Shown here: positions 1-8,500 of the stretch, one piece after another
How positions within the stretch are numbered: position 1 is the first letter of the stretch
How the letters are laid out: every line of letters begins with the position of its first letter
Source of the DNA: an uncultured Atopobium sp.
Lineage (GTDB): Bacteria; Actinomycetota; Coriobacteriia; Coriobacteriales; Atopobiaceae
DNA length: 18,460 nt
NCBI GenBank assembly: GCA_946647055.1
Contig: CAMPCT010000017.1
Coordinates: 1-18,460, forward strand
Direction of reading: 5' to 3'
Position numbers and translations under genes: made by a program
Notes under the pieces: model-generated
Told to the model about the DNA's origin: nothing
Databases searched by the model: none
What the model saw: only the letters and a program-made list of their open reading frames with translations

Positions 1-302
1 GCCGCGTTCGAGAAGAAGGCGACCACGCCGAGGAGGACCTGCAGGACGATGAGGTAGCCCATGAAGCGCCACATGTGCCCGACCGACTTGAGGCTGGGAC
101 GCAGCCAACGTGCCCCGCCGAGGGCGATGAAGGCGACCAGGGCAAGGACGCTCCTCAGGGCAATGCCAAAGAGCATCTTGTCGACCCCAAATTGCATGCT
201 GACGATGGGGGCGAGGAACTTCGTGACGTAGTACAGCGCAAAGACGGCAGCGATGGCGATGACCATCTTCCTCGTTGCCTCGCCCTTGTTGGTGCGCTCC
301 AT
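1..302 (-). CDS. Membrane protein, N-terminal part (possible CPBP-family intramembrane protease)
   Basis: The gene reads leftward and is cut by the window edge, so only about the first 100 residues are visible. It starts at ATG (302-300) with MERTNKGEATRKM, after a GAGAGG ribosome-binding sequence. A short charged N-terminus is followed by about three hydrophobic segments (around residues 13-34, 43-62 and 80-97), joined by a positively charged stretch with RWLRPSLK and HMWRF. This layout resembles the N-terminal membrane region of CPBP (CAAX protease and bacteriocin-processing) proteins. The catalytic EExxxR and HxxxN motifs, if present, lie outside the window, so the family call is inference. 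It is divergent from the HD-domain gene, with 195 bases between the two starts. Any multi-pass membrane protein remains possible. Confidence 0.5.
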   Translation of the reverse strand, partial: MERTNKGEATRKMVIAIAAVFALYYVTKFLAPIVSMQFGVDKMLFGIALRSVLALVAFIALGGARWLRPSLKSVGHMWRFMGYLIVLQVLLGVVAFFSNA

Positions 303-333
303 GATGGCCTCTCGTCTCTTGTCGGCCCTAGTA

Positions 334-351
334 CCCCATTGGGGAATTATC
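334..351 (-). promoter_or_regulatory. Possible leftward promoter element with palindrome
   Basis: On the minus strand a GATAAT hexamer (plus-strand 346-351) resembles a -10 box. It lies immediately upstream of a perfect 11-bp palindrome CCCCATTGGGG (334-344), which would fall near the transcription start. No convincing -35 box is visible. The placement fits control of the leftward membrane-protein gene, but this is a weak call. Confidence 0.25.
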
Positions 352-415
352 GCACGTCGCGGGGTGGGGATGACCGTCCTCTCTTGGCGTCGGGAGCTTG
401 GGTCATGTTAGGGGC

Positions 416-438
416 GTGTCAGACACATTCGATATAAT
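416..438 (+). promoter_or_regulatory. Promoter of the HD-domain/cls unit with operator-like palindrome
   Basis: A perfect TATAAT (433-438) lies 59 bases before the HD-domain start codon. Six bases upstream of it is an odd-centred palindrome GTGTCAGACAC (416-426), in the spacer between the -10 box and where the -35 box should be. No good -35 hexamer is seen at 16-18 bp, so a bound activator or repressor at the palindrome is plausible but unproven. Confidence 0.45.
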
Positions 439-497
439 CACCAGGCGGGTGACGTCCATCGCCCCGTACCACCAATGCCCCGTGACGAAGGGACTCC

Positions 498-1016
498 ATG
501 AGCGACGGCCGTGACATTCTGACGAACGACGTCCTTACCGTGGGCGAGGACATCGTGTCGTCGGAGCGCTTCGCGAAGGCGCGGCTGGTCGTCCATCACA
601 ACAAGTCCCACAACATTGCCGCGCACTGCATGAGCTGCGCCGTGTGCGCCTTGCGGATCGCCCGCTGGCTGGCCCGCCACGGGGTGTCCGTCAACGAGCG
701 GGACGCGGTTCGCGCCGCCCTCCTGCACGACATCGGCATGACCGAGGATGAGGTCTTCCACAGCCCCTCGCCCGTGAAGGCGCGCACCCATCCCAGGGAG
801 GGTGAGCGCATTGCCCGCGAGGAGTATGGGGCCAATGACGTGCAACTCGATGCCATCAGGCATCACATGTGGCCGCTGTGCCTCGTCCCGCCCAAGAGCG
901 TCGAGGGCTGGGTGGTGGTGGCCGCCGACAAACACTGCTCGACACAAGAGGCGATTGCTATAGTACGGTCCGTGACCCACGCGAGACTTGGGGCTCGTGG
1001 CAAGAGGGAAGGGTGA
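498..1016 (+). CDS. HD-domain phosphohydrolase
   Basis: This 172-residue protein is a single HD domain. The expected metal ligands appear in order: His43, the His77-Asp78 pair in ALLHDIGM, His98, the His122-His123 pair in RHHMWP, and Asp144 in VAADK. That complete set is typical of HD enzymes that can bind two metals, which hydrolyse phosphate mono- or diesters of nucleotides or related substrates. The actual substrate cannot be read from the sequence. The ATG at 498 follows GAAGGGA at a good distance. The stop lies two bases before the cardiolipin synthase start, so the two are almost certainly cotranscribed and probably translationally coupled. The N-terminus (about 30 residues) and the arginine-rich last 15 residues fall outside the core domain. 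No signal peptide or membrane segment is seen, so the protein should be cytoplasmic. Confidence 0.85.
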   Translation: MSDGRDILTNDVLTVGEDIVSSERFAKARLVVHHNKSHNIAAHCMSCAVCALRIARWLARHGVSVNERDAVRAALLHDIGMTEDEVFHSPSPVKARTHPREGERIAREEYGANDVQLDAIRHHMWPLCLVPPKSVEGWVVVAADKHCSTQEAIAIVRSVTHARLGARGKREG

Positions 1017-1018
1017 CC

Positions 1019-2572
1019 ATGAACGAAACGATGGAGCACACCGCTGCCGTCAAGAACGGCGTGAAGCGACTCGCCTTCACGGGGGTGGCCATAGTCCTGG
1101 AGGTTCTGTTCATCCTCCTGGTGGTGCTGCGGTTCAACGAGCAGGCAGAGTGGTTTGCCATTGGCACGCGCGTTGTCAGCACCCTGTTGGTCCTCCTCAT
1201 CTACAACGACCTCAAGACGGCGTCCATGAAGATGACCTGGATCATCCTCATCATGGCGCTGCCCATCTTTGGTGCGACGCTGTACCTGCTCATCGGCCTC
1301 AACGGTCACACGTTCAAGATGCGCCGTCGCTACGCCGAGGTCGACGCCCGCCTCATGCCGCTGCTGCCCGACGGTGACGACGCCCTCGCGCGCCTGGATG
1401 CACGCGACCGCGGGGCTGCCAACATCGCGCGTTACCTCAAGGGCTCGTCGAGCTATCCCCTCTACGACGACACGCAGGTGACCTACTACGATGACGCGAC
1501 GAAGGGGATCGAGGCCCAGAAGGCCGACCTGGCAAAGGCCGAGCGCTTCATCTTCATGGAATACCATGCCATCGAGGACGCCGAGAGCTGGCATGCCATC
1601 CAGGACATCCTTGCCGAGCGTGTGGCGGCCGGCGTCGAGGTGCGCGTCTTCTACGACGACATGGGTTCGATTGGCTTTATCAGCACCGACTTCGTGAAGC
1701 GCCTCGAGGCGGTGGGCATCCGTGGCAAGGTGTTCAACCCCTTCGCGCCGGGCCTCAACCTCTTCCTCAACAACCGCGACCACCGCAAGATCACGGTGAT
1801 CGACGGCAAGGTGGGCTACACCGGTGGCTACAACATCGCCAACGAGTACTTCAACATCACGCATCCCTACGGCCATTGGAAGGACACGGGCGTGCGTCTC
1901 GAGGGGCCTGCGGTCAAGAGCCTGACGGCCGCCTTCCTCGAGATGTGGAACGCCGTGAGCGACGACGACGTGGACGACGCGAGCTACGCGCAGTTCCTTC
2001 CCGACGTGCCCGCATCGGCGGATGCCCAGGGCTTCGTGCTGCCCTATGCCGACAGTCCCATGGACAGCATCCAGGTGGGCGAGGACGTCTACATCTCCGC
2101 AGCGGAGTACGCGCGGGACTACGTCTGGTACGTCACCCCCTACCTCATCGTGACCGACGAGATGGCCCATGCGCTGAGCCTGGCTGCCAGGCGCGGCGTC
2201 GACGTGCGCATCATCACCCCGGGCATCCCCGACAAGAAGATGGTCTATGCCATCACGCGCTCCTACTACCACGGCCTGGTGCGGAACGGCGTCCGCATCT
2301 TCGAGTACACGCCCGGCTTCTGCCACTGCAAGATGTGCGTGGCCGACGACGTGCTTGCCACGTGCGGCACCATCAACCTCGACTACCGCAGCCTGTACCA
2401 CCACTTCGAGAACGGCTGCCTGTACTACGGCTGCGACGCGGTCGCCGCGACCAAGGACGACTTCGAGTGGATGATCTCGCAGAGCCGCGAGGTGACGGAG
2501 GACTACCGCAACCCCACCTACGGCCTCAGGCTGTGGCACCTCATCCTGCGCCTCCTCGCCCCGCTGCTGTAA
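1019..2572 (+). CDS. cls: Cardiolipin synthase (two-HKD phospholipase D family)
   Basis: Cardiolipin synthases join two phosphatidylglycerol molecules into cardiolipin and glycerol at the membrane. The 517-residue product has the family layout. Three N-terminal hydrophobic segments (about 18-38, 46-62 and 70-92) anchor it, and two phospholipase D catalytic motifs of the form HxKxxxxD follow at His255-Lys257-Asp262 and His436-Lys438-Asp443. Both are intact, and each is followed by the usual glycine/asparagine stretch (GYTGGYN and GTINLDYRS). The start at 1019 is preferred over an in-frame ATG 150 bases upstream because that one lies within the HD-domain gene, and because GAGGGAAGGG sits just before 1019. 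It is the second gene of the HD-cls unit. The second motif is unusually cysteine-rich (FCHCKMC). Bacteria can carry several cls paralogues, so the exact donor preference is uncertain. Confidence 0.93.
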   Translation: MNETMEHTAAVKNGVKRLAFTGVAIVLEVLFILLVVLRFNEQAEWFAIGTRVVSTLLVLLIYNDLKTASMKMTWIILIMALPIFGATLYLLIGLNGHTFKMRRRYAEVDARLMPLLPDGDDALARLDARDRGAANIARYLKGSSSYPLYDDTQVTYYDDATKGIEAQKADLAKAERFIFMEYHAIEDAESWHAIQDILAERVAAGVEVRVFYDDMGSIGFISTDFVKRLEAVGIRGKVFNPFAPGLNLFLNNRDHRKITVIDGKVGYTGGYNIANEYFNITHPYGHWKDTGVRLEGPAVKSLTAAFLEMWNAVSDDDVDDASYAQFLPDVPASADAQGFVLPYADSPMDSIQVGEDVYISAAEYARDYVWYVTPYLIVTDEMAHALSLAARRGVDVRIITPGIPDKKMVYAITRSYYHGLVRNGVRIFEYTPGFCHCKMCVADDVLATCGTINLDYRSLYHHFENGCLYYGCDAVAATKDDFEWMISQSREVTEDYRNPTYGLRLWHLILRLLAPLL

Positions 2573-2632
2573 TGACCAAAAGGGGACTGACCAAAAGGGG
2601 ACGTTTCCCTTTGCGTCTGACGCAAAAGGGAC
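2573..2632 (+). repeat. Four abutting 15-nt repeat units (REP-like mosaic)
   Basis: Directly after the cls stop codon are four 15-nt units. Units 1 and 2 are identical (TGACCAAAAGGGGAC at 2573-2587 and 2588-2602). Unit 3 (2603-2617) is an inverted, slightly diverged copy of unit 4, and unit 4 (TGACGCAAAAGGGAC, 2618-2632) is a direct variant. Units 3 and 4 form a hairpin: TTTGCG pairs with CGCAAA around a TCTGA loop, extended by CCC/GGG past one bulged A. There is no T-run after the stem on either strand, so a simple intrinsic terminator is unlikely. It resembles dispersed REP-type elements, which is inference without genome-wide copies. Confidence 0.7.
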
Positions 2633-2680
2633 AGACGTCGACGCCCGGCACACCACCGCGTTTCTGTCCGCCACGCTCCG

Positions 2681-2686
2681 TATAAT
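2681..2686 (+). promoter_or_regulatory. -10 box of the addBA promoter
   Basis: A consensus TATAAT lies 37 bases before the addB start codon, in the short spacer after the repeat mosaic. No clear -35 hexamer is seen 16-18 bp upstream. The position suits a short leader before addB. Confidence 0.45.
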
Positions 2687-2723
2687 CGTATGAGGAATCG
2701 ACGAGCGGCAGGAGCGCAGACAC

Positions 2724-5576
2724 ATGACAGCAGACTTGCACGGCATCATTGACCGGCTGGGCGACTATGACGTCGTCCTCACGCCAAGCTATGCCCTGGC
2801 AAAGGAGATAAACCTTGCGGCGGCGCGCGGCTCTGCGGGCGGCGCCTTCGGCACCATCGCCACCACCTTCTGGGCCTGGGTCGAGGGGCTGTGGGAGCGC
2901 TGCGGCGACGGCCGGCAGATTGCGTCGGACGTGCAGGTCTCCGCGGTGCTCTCGAAGGTCCTCTCGCAGCACGAGGGTGCGCTCAAGATGCGTCCCGGCC
3001 TTCCCGTGGCCGCGCTGCACGCCATGCAGGCAGCCTCGGGCCTCGATGCCTTCGAGCGTGCGGTGGCGGGGGAGCGACCCTCAGACCTGCTTTCCGCCGA
3101 GCACGAGCTCCTCGACTGCATCGCCCAGACCCGCGGCGAGCTGTCACGCATTGGCCTCGTGGAGCAGGGGCTGGCAGTGGCATGGCTGGCCGAGCACGCC
3201 GGCGAGGTGTTTGCCGGCGACGCCCCCACGCGCATCGCCCTCGTCTCCGACGCGCCGCTGCCACCTTTGCAACGTCAGTTCGTCGATGCGTGTCTCGGGC
3301 GTGGCCTCGTCGAGCTCACGCGCCTGACGCTTGCGGGGGAGAGGCTCGACGGGCCCGCGCCTGCCCGCCTTGTCCGGGCGCCCGAGGGTGTCGACCTGCG
3401 CTTCGCCTTCCCCGCGGGCGCGTACGCCACCCCACAGCTGCTCGTGCGTATGGTCGAGGACCTCCTGCCCGACGGCCCCATGGTCGTCTCGTGCGCAGAC
3501 CCGCTTGCCCTCTATGACGCCGTCGCCCCCGAGCTCGCCCGTCGCGGCATTCGCGTGGCCGTGCGCGGACGCAAGCCGTGGGGCCTCACCTCGCTGGGGC
3601 GCGCCTACCTGTCGCTCTACCAGTGCCTCACGTACGAGTACCTGCCGTGGGACCGCGCCTCGCTGGCCGACGTCCTGTCCTCGCCGCTGCTGCACCGGGA
3701 CCGCGGCCCCCTCTGGCGATGGGACGCCCGCGTACGCGCGGACCGGCTCCTCACGCGCGACAAGGTCATCGCCGACCTCTGCGCCGAGCAGCGCATCTTC
3801 AAGATCCTGCATGACCTCGTCACCAAGCCCACGTACGACGGCTTCTCCCTCATGGAGGAGGCGCTCGTCACGGGCTCGGGTCTCGCGCCGTCGGAGCTCT
3901 CCGAGGAGCTCGACGCCCTTGGCGTGCTGAAGGGCCTGCACCTCGTGGCGCGTCGCATCGGCATCGAGCCCAAGGACATGGCGAAGGCCTTCCTCCCGCT
4001 GCTGGAGCGCGCGGGCATCGGCGTCCGCACGGCGAGCTTCCATAGGGCCATCGGTCTCGAACCGCAGGTCACCATCTGCTCCCTGCAGCAGGCATCCCAG
4101 ACGGTGCCGGGCGGCTGCGCGACCGTGGTGGCGCTCGACCTCGACTCCGACTCCTACCCGGCCGCCAAGAAGGCCGACTCGCTCTCGCTGCTGCTCGACA
4201 AGCTCGGCGTCCCCACGGGCGAGGACTTCCTCGACAGGAGCCGGAGGGCATTCGCCTCGCTCGTCATGGCCCCCACGACCAGTCTCGTGCTGGGTCGCTG
4301 CCTCAACGACAGCTCCGCCGAGCCCCGCTACCACTGCGCGGTCCTCGAGGAGTTCGTCGACCTCTACCGCGACGACCCCACCCGCACCGACGACATCGAC
4401 AACGACTACGCCCTGCCGGCGGGCCTCCAGGAGGGCATGTACACCCTCGGCGAGGAGGACCTCGTGGCAGACGTGCGCCCGGGTGGCCACGTGCCGCTCG
4501 TTGGCTCGCGCGACGCCCTCGACCCCACGGACGCCACGAGCCTCGTCAGCAACCGCAGGGCCGAGGTGCAGCCAGACGCCCCGCTCGTTCTCTCGCCCTC
4601 GCAGATCGAGACCTACCTCTCGTGCCCGGCAAAGTGGTTCGCCACGCGCCGGATGAAGGCCGCCGGGCTCGACGAGGCACTGGGCCCCCGCGAGCAGGGC
4701 GTCTTCAGGCACGACATCCTCCAGGAGTTCTACCAGCGCTTCCAGGAGCACGACTGCGCCAAGGTCACGTCGTCCAACCGCGAGCTCGCGCATGAGATCT
4801 ACCTCGATGCCTTCAAGGACGTGCTCGACCGGCACGTCAGCGGCGAGCCCGGCGCCCGCGCGCCGTTCCTGCTCCACACCACCGAGGAGCGTGTCGTCGA
4901 CCTCCTTCGCCGCGAGCTGTGGAACTGGCTCGTGCGTGACGCCGACGTCCTCGCCCCCTACACGGGTGCGGACGGGCGACGCAGGCGCTTCGTGCCGGCC
5001 GCGTTCGAGTTTGGGGTGACGCGTGGCCCCGATGGTCCCGATGGCAGGGGACAGCCCGTCGAGTACGCCGGTGCGCTCCTCACGGGCCGCATCGACCGCA
5101 TCGACGTCGACCAGGTCACCAAGCGCGCGGTCGTCTTCGACTACAAGGGCTCGGTGGGGTCCGCGTACGACCTGCCCCAGGACAAGGAGGGCAATCCCAA
5201 CCTCGGGAAGCACGTGCAGGCGCTCATCTACGCCCACGTGCTGGGCAGGGAGCCCTACCTCCTCGACCAGCTCGGCATCGCCCCCTGTGGGGACCTTCCC
5301 GCCGTGGTGGGCGCGCTCTACCTCTCGTATCGCCGTGGCAACACCATGCGCGGCACCTTCGTGACCGAGGAGCTCTCAGAGGAGCAGTTCCCCACGCTGG
5401 TGGGGAAGGACTGCGGCAGGTCCGCCAAGGACCTCGCCACGTTGCTCGAGCGTCTCGAGGCGAGCGTGGCCGAGGAGGTCGTCGAACGCATCCGCGCCGG
5501 GGTCGTCGACCCGGTGCCGCGCACGGACGACGCCTGCCGCTACTGCCCGGTCACCGGCTGCCCGAGGAGGCGATAG
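2724..5576 (+). CDS. addB: AddB-type subunit of the AddAB helicase-nuclease
   Basis: AddB partners AddA in resecting double-strand DNA breaks for homologous recombination. In well-studied systems AddB is also the Chi-recognising subunit. The 950-residue product has a C-terminal RecB-type nuclease: His663 (FRHDILQEFY), Asp791/Asp794 (GRIDRID), Asp806-x-Lys808 (FDYKG) and Gln832/Tyr836 (QALIY). Four cysteines suited to an iron-sulfur cluster bracket it: Cys634 (YLSCPAKW) and Cys938, Cys941 and Cys946 (CRYCPVTGC) at the extreme C-terminus. The N-terminus (VVLTPSYALAKEINLAA) sits where a Walker A would be expected but lacks the GxxGxGKT pattern, so this subunit is probably not an ATPase. It is also shorter than the roughly 1,150 residues of Bacillus AddB. 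Start chosen at ATG 2724 after GGAG. The stop lies two bases before addA. Confidence 0.85.
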   Translation: MTADLHGIIDRLGDYDVVLTPSYALAKEINLAAARGSAGGAFGTIATTFWAWVEGLWERCGDGRQIASDVQVSAVLSKVLSQHEGALKMRPGLPVAALHAMQAASGLDAFERAVAGERPSDLLSAEHELLDCIAQTRGELSRIGLVEQGLAVAWLAEHAGEVFAGDAPTRIALVSDAPLPPLQRQFVDACLGRGLVELTRLTLAGERLDGPAPARLVRAPEGVDLRFAFPAGAYATPQLLVRMVEDLLPDGPMVVSCADPLALYDAVAPELARRGIRVAVRGRKPWGLTSLGRAYLSLYQCLTYEYLPWDRASLADVLSSPLLHRDRGPLWRWDARVRADRLLTRDKVIADLCAEQRIFKILHDLVTKPTYDGFSLMEEALVTGSGLAPSELSEELDALGVLKGLHLVARRIGIEPKDMAKAFLPLLERAGIGVRTASFHRAIGLEPQVTICSLQQASQTVPGGCATVVALDLDSDSYPAAKKADSLSLLLDKLGVPTGEDFLDRSRRAFASLVMAPTTSLVLGRCLNDSSAEPRYHCAVLEEFVDLYRDDPTRTDDIDNDYALPAGLQEGMYTLGEEDLVADVRPGGHVPLVGSRDALDPTDATSLVSNRRAEVQPDAPLVLSPSQIETYLSCPAKWFATRRMKAAGLDEALGPREQGVFRHDILQEFYQRFQEHDCAKVTSSNRELAHEIYLDAFKDVLDRHVSGEPGARAPFLLHTTEERVVDLLRRELWNWLVRDADVLAPYTGADGRRRRFVPAAFEFGVTRGPDGPDGRGQPVEYAGALLTGRIDRIDVDQVTKRAVVFDYKGSVGSAYDLPQDKEGNPNLGKHVQALIYAHVLGREPYLLDQLGIAPCGDLPAVVGALYLSYRRGNTMRGTFVTEELSEEQFPTLVGKDCGRSAKDLATLLERLEASVAEEVVERIRAGVVDPVPRTDDACRYCPVTGCPRRR

Positions 5577-5578
5577 CC

Positions 5579-8500
5579 ATGCCGCTCAATCCCAACCAGG
5601 CCCGCTGCGCCACCACCTTCGGCCGTCCCATCGCCGTCATGGCGGGAGCGGGCTCGGGCAAGACCTTCACCCTCAAGGAGCGCATCGCCAACGCCATCCA
5701 GGGCGATCCCGCGGCCGGCGTCGAGCCCGTCGTCTCGGGCATCGACAAGGTCCTCGCCATCACCTTCACCGAGAAGGCGGCACTCGAGCTCAAGAGCCGC
5801 ATCAAGCAGGCGCTGCGCCAGCGTGGCCGGCAGGACCAGGCCATGCTCGTCGACGACGCGTGGATCTCGACCATCCACGGCATGTGCTCGCGCATCCTGC
5901 GCGAGAACGCCCTTGCGCTGGGGATCGACCCCGCCTTCAAGATTCTCTCCGAGCCCGAGCGCGATGCTCGCCTCGACGCCGCGAGCGAGCAGGTGCTCTG
6001 CAACGACAAGACGGTCGAGAAGGACGCCGCGTCGCTGTTTGGCGAGTACCCGCGCGACGTGCTCAAGGAGATGATCTCGACGCTGGTCTCCTGTGCGGTG
6101 AAGAGCCCCGACGAGTTTGGCTCCATCCTTGGGGCGACCTTCCCCACGCCGGTCGAGACCGACCTCTCCCTGGCCGACCACAACGAGCTCTTCGCGCAGC
6201 GCCTGGCCGAGGCGCACAAGCTCTGGCCGGCGCTCTTCCGCGTGGCACGCAGCTCCTACGAGCGCTTCTGCGACAAGAAGCTCGAGGATGGCGTGTTCGA
6301 CAACAACGACCTGCTCATCAGGGCCGCGCATGCCCTGCGCAACCCCGGCATCCGCGCCCGCTACGCCAACCGCTTCGGGCTCGTCATGATCGACGAGTTC
6401 CAGGACACCGACTCCATGCAGCTCGAGATCATCCGGGCCCTCGCGGGCGAGAACGGCGAGCGCCTCTGCGTGGTGGGCGACCCCCAGCAGTCCATCTATC
6501 GCTTCCGCGGGGCCGACCTCTCGGTCTGCGCGGGACATCTGGCGAGCATCTCGGCGGGGCCGGATGGCGACGACGCCGTCATCAGGCTCGCGGAGAACTA
6601 CCGCAGCCATGCGGCGGTGCTCGACTTCGTTGACGTCGCCTTCGGCCCCGAGGGCGCGGCACCAGACCCAAGCGACCCGTATCCCGCCCCCACCTACTAC
6701 CAGCGCCTCATTCCCTCCCGCGACGAGTCCCGCGTCCGCGAGGCCAAGCGCCTCCACGAGGGGGAGGGGCCGCGCGTCGTCGTGCAGGAGGTCCAGTTCC
6801 GCTACGGGAGCAGCCGCGTGGCGCGCGATGGTACGGCGGCCCTCGTGGCACGCCGCTTCCACGACGTCCATGAGGCCACCGGGCGCTCCTGGGGTGACAT
6901 GGTCATCCTGCTGGGCTCCATGACGCATGCCAACGACTACGCACGCGCCCTCGACGCGGAGGGCATCCCTTGGGCCATCACCGGCGGCTCCGTGTTTCGC
7001 AGCAAGTCCGACGCCCTGCTCATGATCGACCTGGCGCGCGTGCTCGCCAACCCAGACGACACCGAGGCCCTCTATGCCCTGCTCACCTCGGACGTCTTTG
7101 GCCTCACGCCGGCCGACGTCCTGGCCGCGGGCGTGGCCGTGGGGCCGCGGAGGGTGGAGCTTCCGGACGGCCGCTCCTTCGACGCCCCCTGCGACTTCGC
7201 ACGTGCCTTCGCGACCCTGCTCGTCGAGGGGTCGTCCACCGTGACGGGTGCCAGCCCCATGCAGGCGACCATCGGTACGGGCACGCGCGTCGAGGTGGCC
7301 CTGCGCGTCCTGCGCCGGGCGCTTGCCCGCGTGGCCCAGGAGCCCGTGGCAAAGGTCATGGAGGGGGTCCTGGTCGAGTCTGGGTGGCTCGAGCGCATGC
7401 AGGCCGACCACAGCACCCGTGGCGGCACCGTCGACAGCCAGGAGACGCAGAGCGTGGGAGGCCGTTCGCGCGTGGCAAACGCGCTCAAGGCCATCCGCAT
7501 GGTCCGTGACCTCGAGCTCGATGGCTGCCTGGGGGCGCGTTCGGTCGCCGAGGGCCTCGCCGTGGCCGTCAACGGCGCCAAGGAGGCCCCGGGCGTGCTC
7601 TCGTCGCGCGACAACGACTTCGTGCGCATCATGACCATCCATGCGTCCAAGGGCCTGCAGTTCCCCATCGTGGCCGCGTCCGAGCTGGGCGGTGGCGGCT
7701 TCCCCAACCGCTCGCCGCTCACCTGCGAGTCCATGGGCGGGCGTACCTACGTGGTCCTCGACCTCAAGAACTCCGTCGAGGACGGCTCCGACCTCGCGTC
7801 CTGCAAGAAAGGCGCGCTCGAGGAGGCTGAGCGACAGCTTATCGAGGACCACGGGATCAACCGTGCCACCGATGCGGGCTTTGCCGAGATGCTGCGCGTC
7901 TCCGACGAGCAGATGAGCCTGCCCCTGCGTCTGGCGGCCATGCGCCTGCACGGCAAGGAGCAGGACGCCGAGGAGCTCGAGCGCAAGCTCTACGTCGCCT
8001 TCACGCGCGCCGAGGAGGCCCTCATCGTCTGCATGACGGGCAGCGTGTCCACGGGCGACATCGACAAGGCCATAGCCGACATCCCGGGCGACCCGCATGA
8101 CATGGCGGGCATAGCAAAGACCATCAGGAGCAAGGCCAAGGCCGTGACCGCAGCTGACAAGGAGCTCGCTAAGCAGGACCGCACCGACCTTCGCGACCAC
8201 GTCAACCTCACCAGCCTCGCGCCCAAGTTCGAGGGGGTGCTCGCTCGCATCCGAGACCGCCGCGAGGAGGTCGAGGGCAGGGGAGGCGAGTACCGTCTCG
8301 TCACCTGCCAGGACCTCGGCCTGTGGGAGGCCACGGGAGCCCTGCCGCATGCCTGGGACCCCTCCACGCCCGAGCACGCCCATGGCGAGTACGTGGCGTT
8401 CACGGCGGCTGACGACGCCCCCGTCGACGAGGCGGAGGACGAGGGCACGCCGCTACCCATTCCACGCGACCTGCCCGACCAGCCCGACACGACCCACCGC

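Noticed and set aside
75..437. 120-codon rightward open frame at the left edge
   Set aside because: It overlaps the leftward membrane-protein gene, which has a better start, ribosome-binding site and hydrophobic pattern. Its own product is low-complexity and charged.
863..2749. 628-codon open frame antisense to the HD and cls genes
   Set aside because: Its product is rich in His, Val, Arg and Gly with no recognisable domain, as expected for the antisense of GC-rich codons. The opposite strand encodes complete HD and cardiolipin synthase families.
3144..5237. 697-codon open frame antisense to addB
   Set aside because: No domain, composition typical of an antisense shadow, and the plus-strand frame has the nuclease and cysteine motifs.
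5540..8383. 947-codon open frame antisense to addA
   Set aside because: Same composition artefact. The plus strand carries every AddA helicase motif in this interval.
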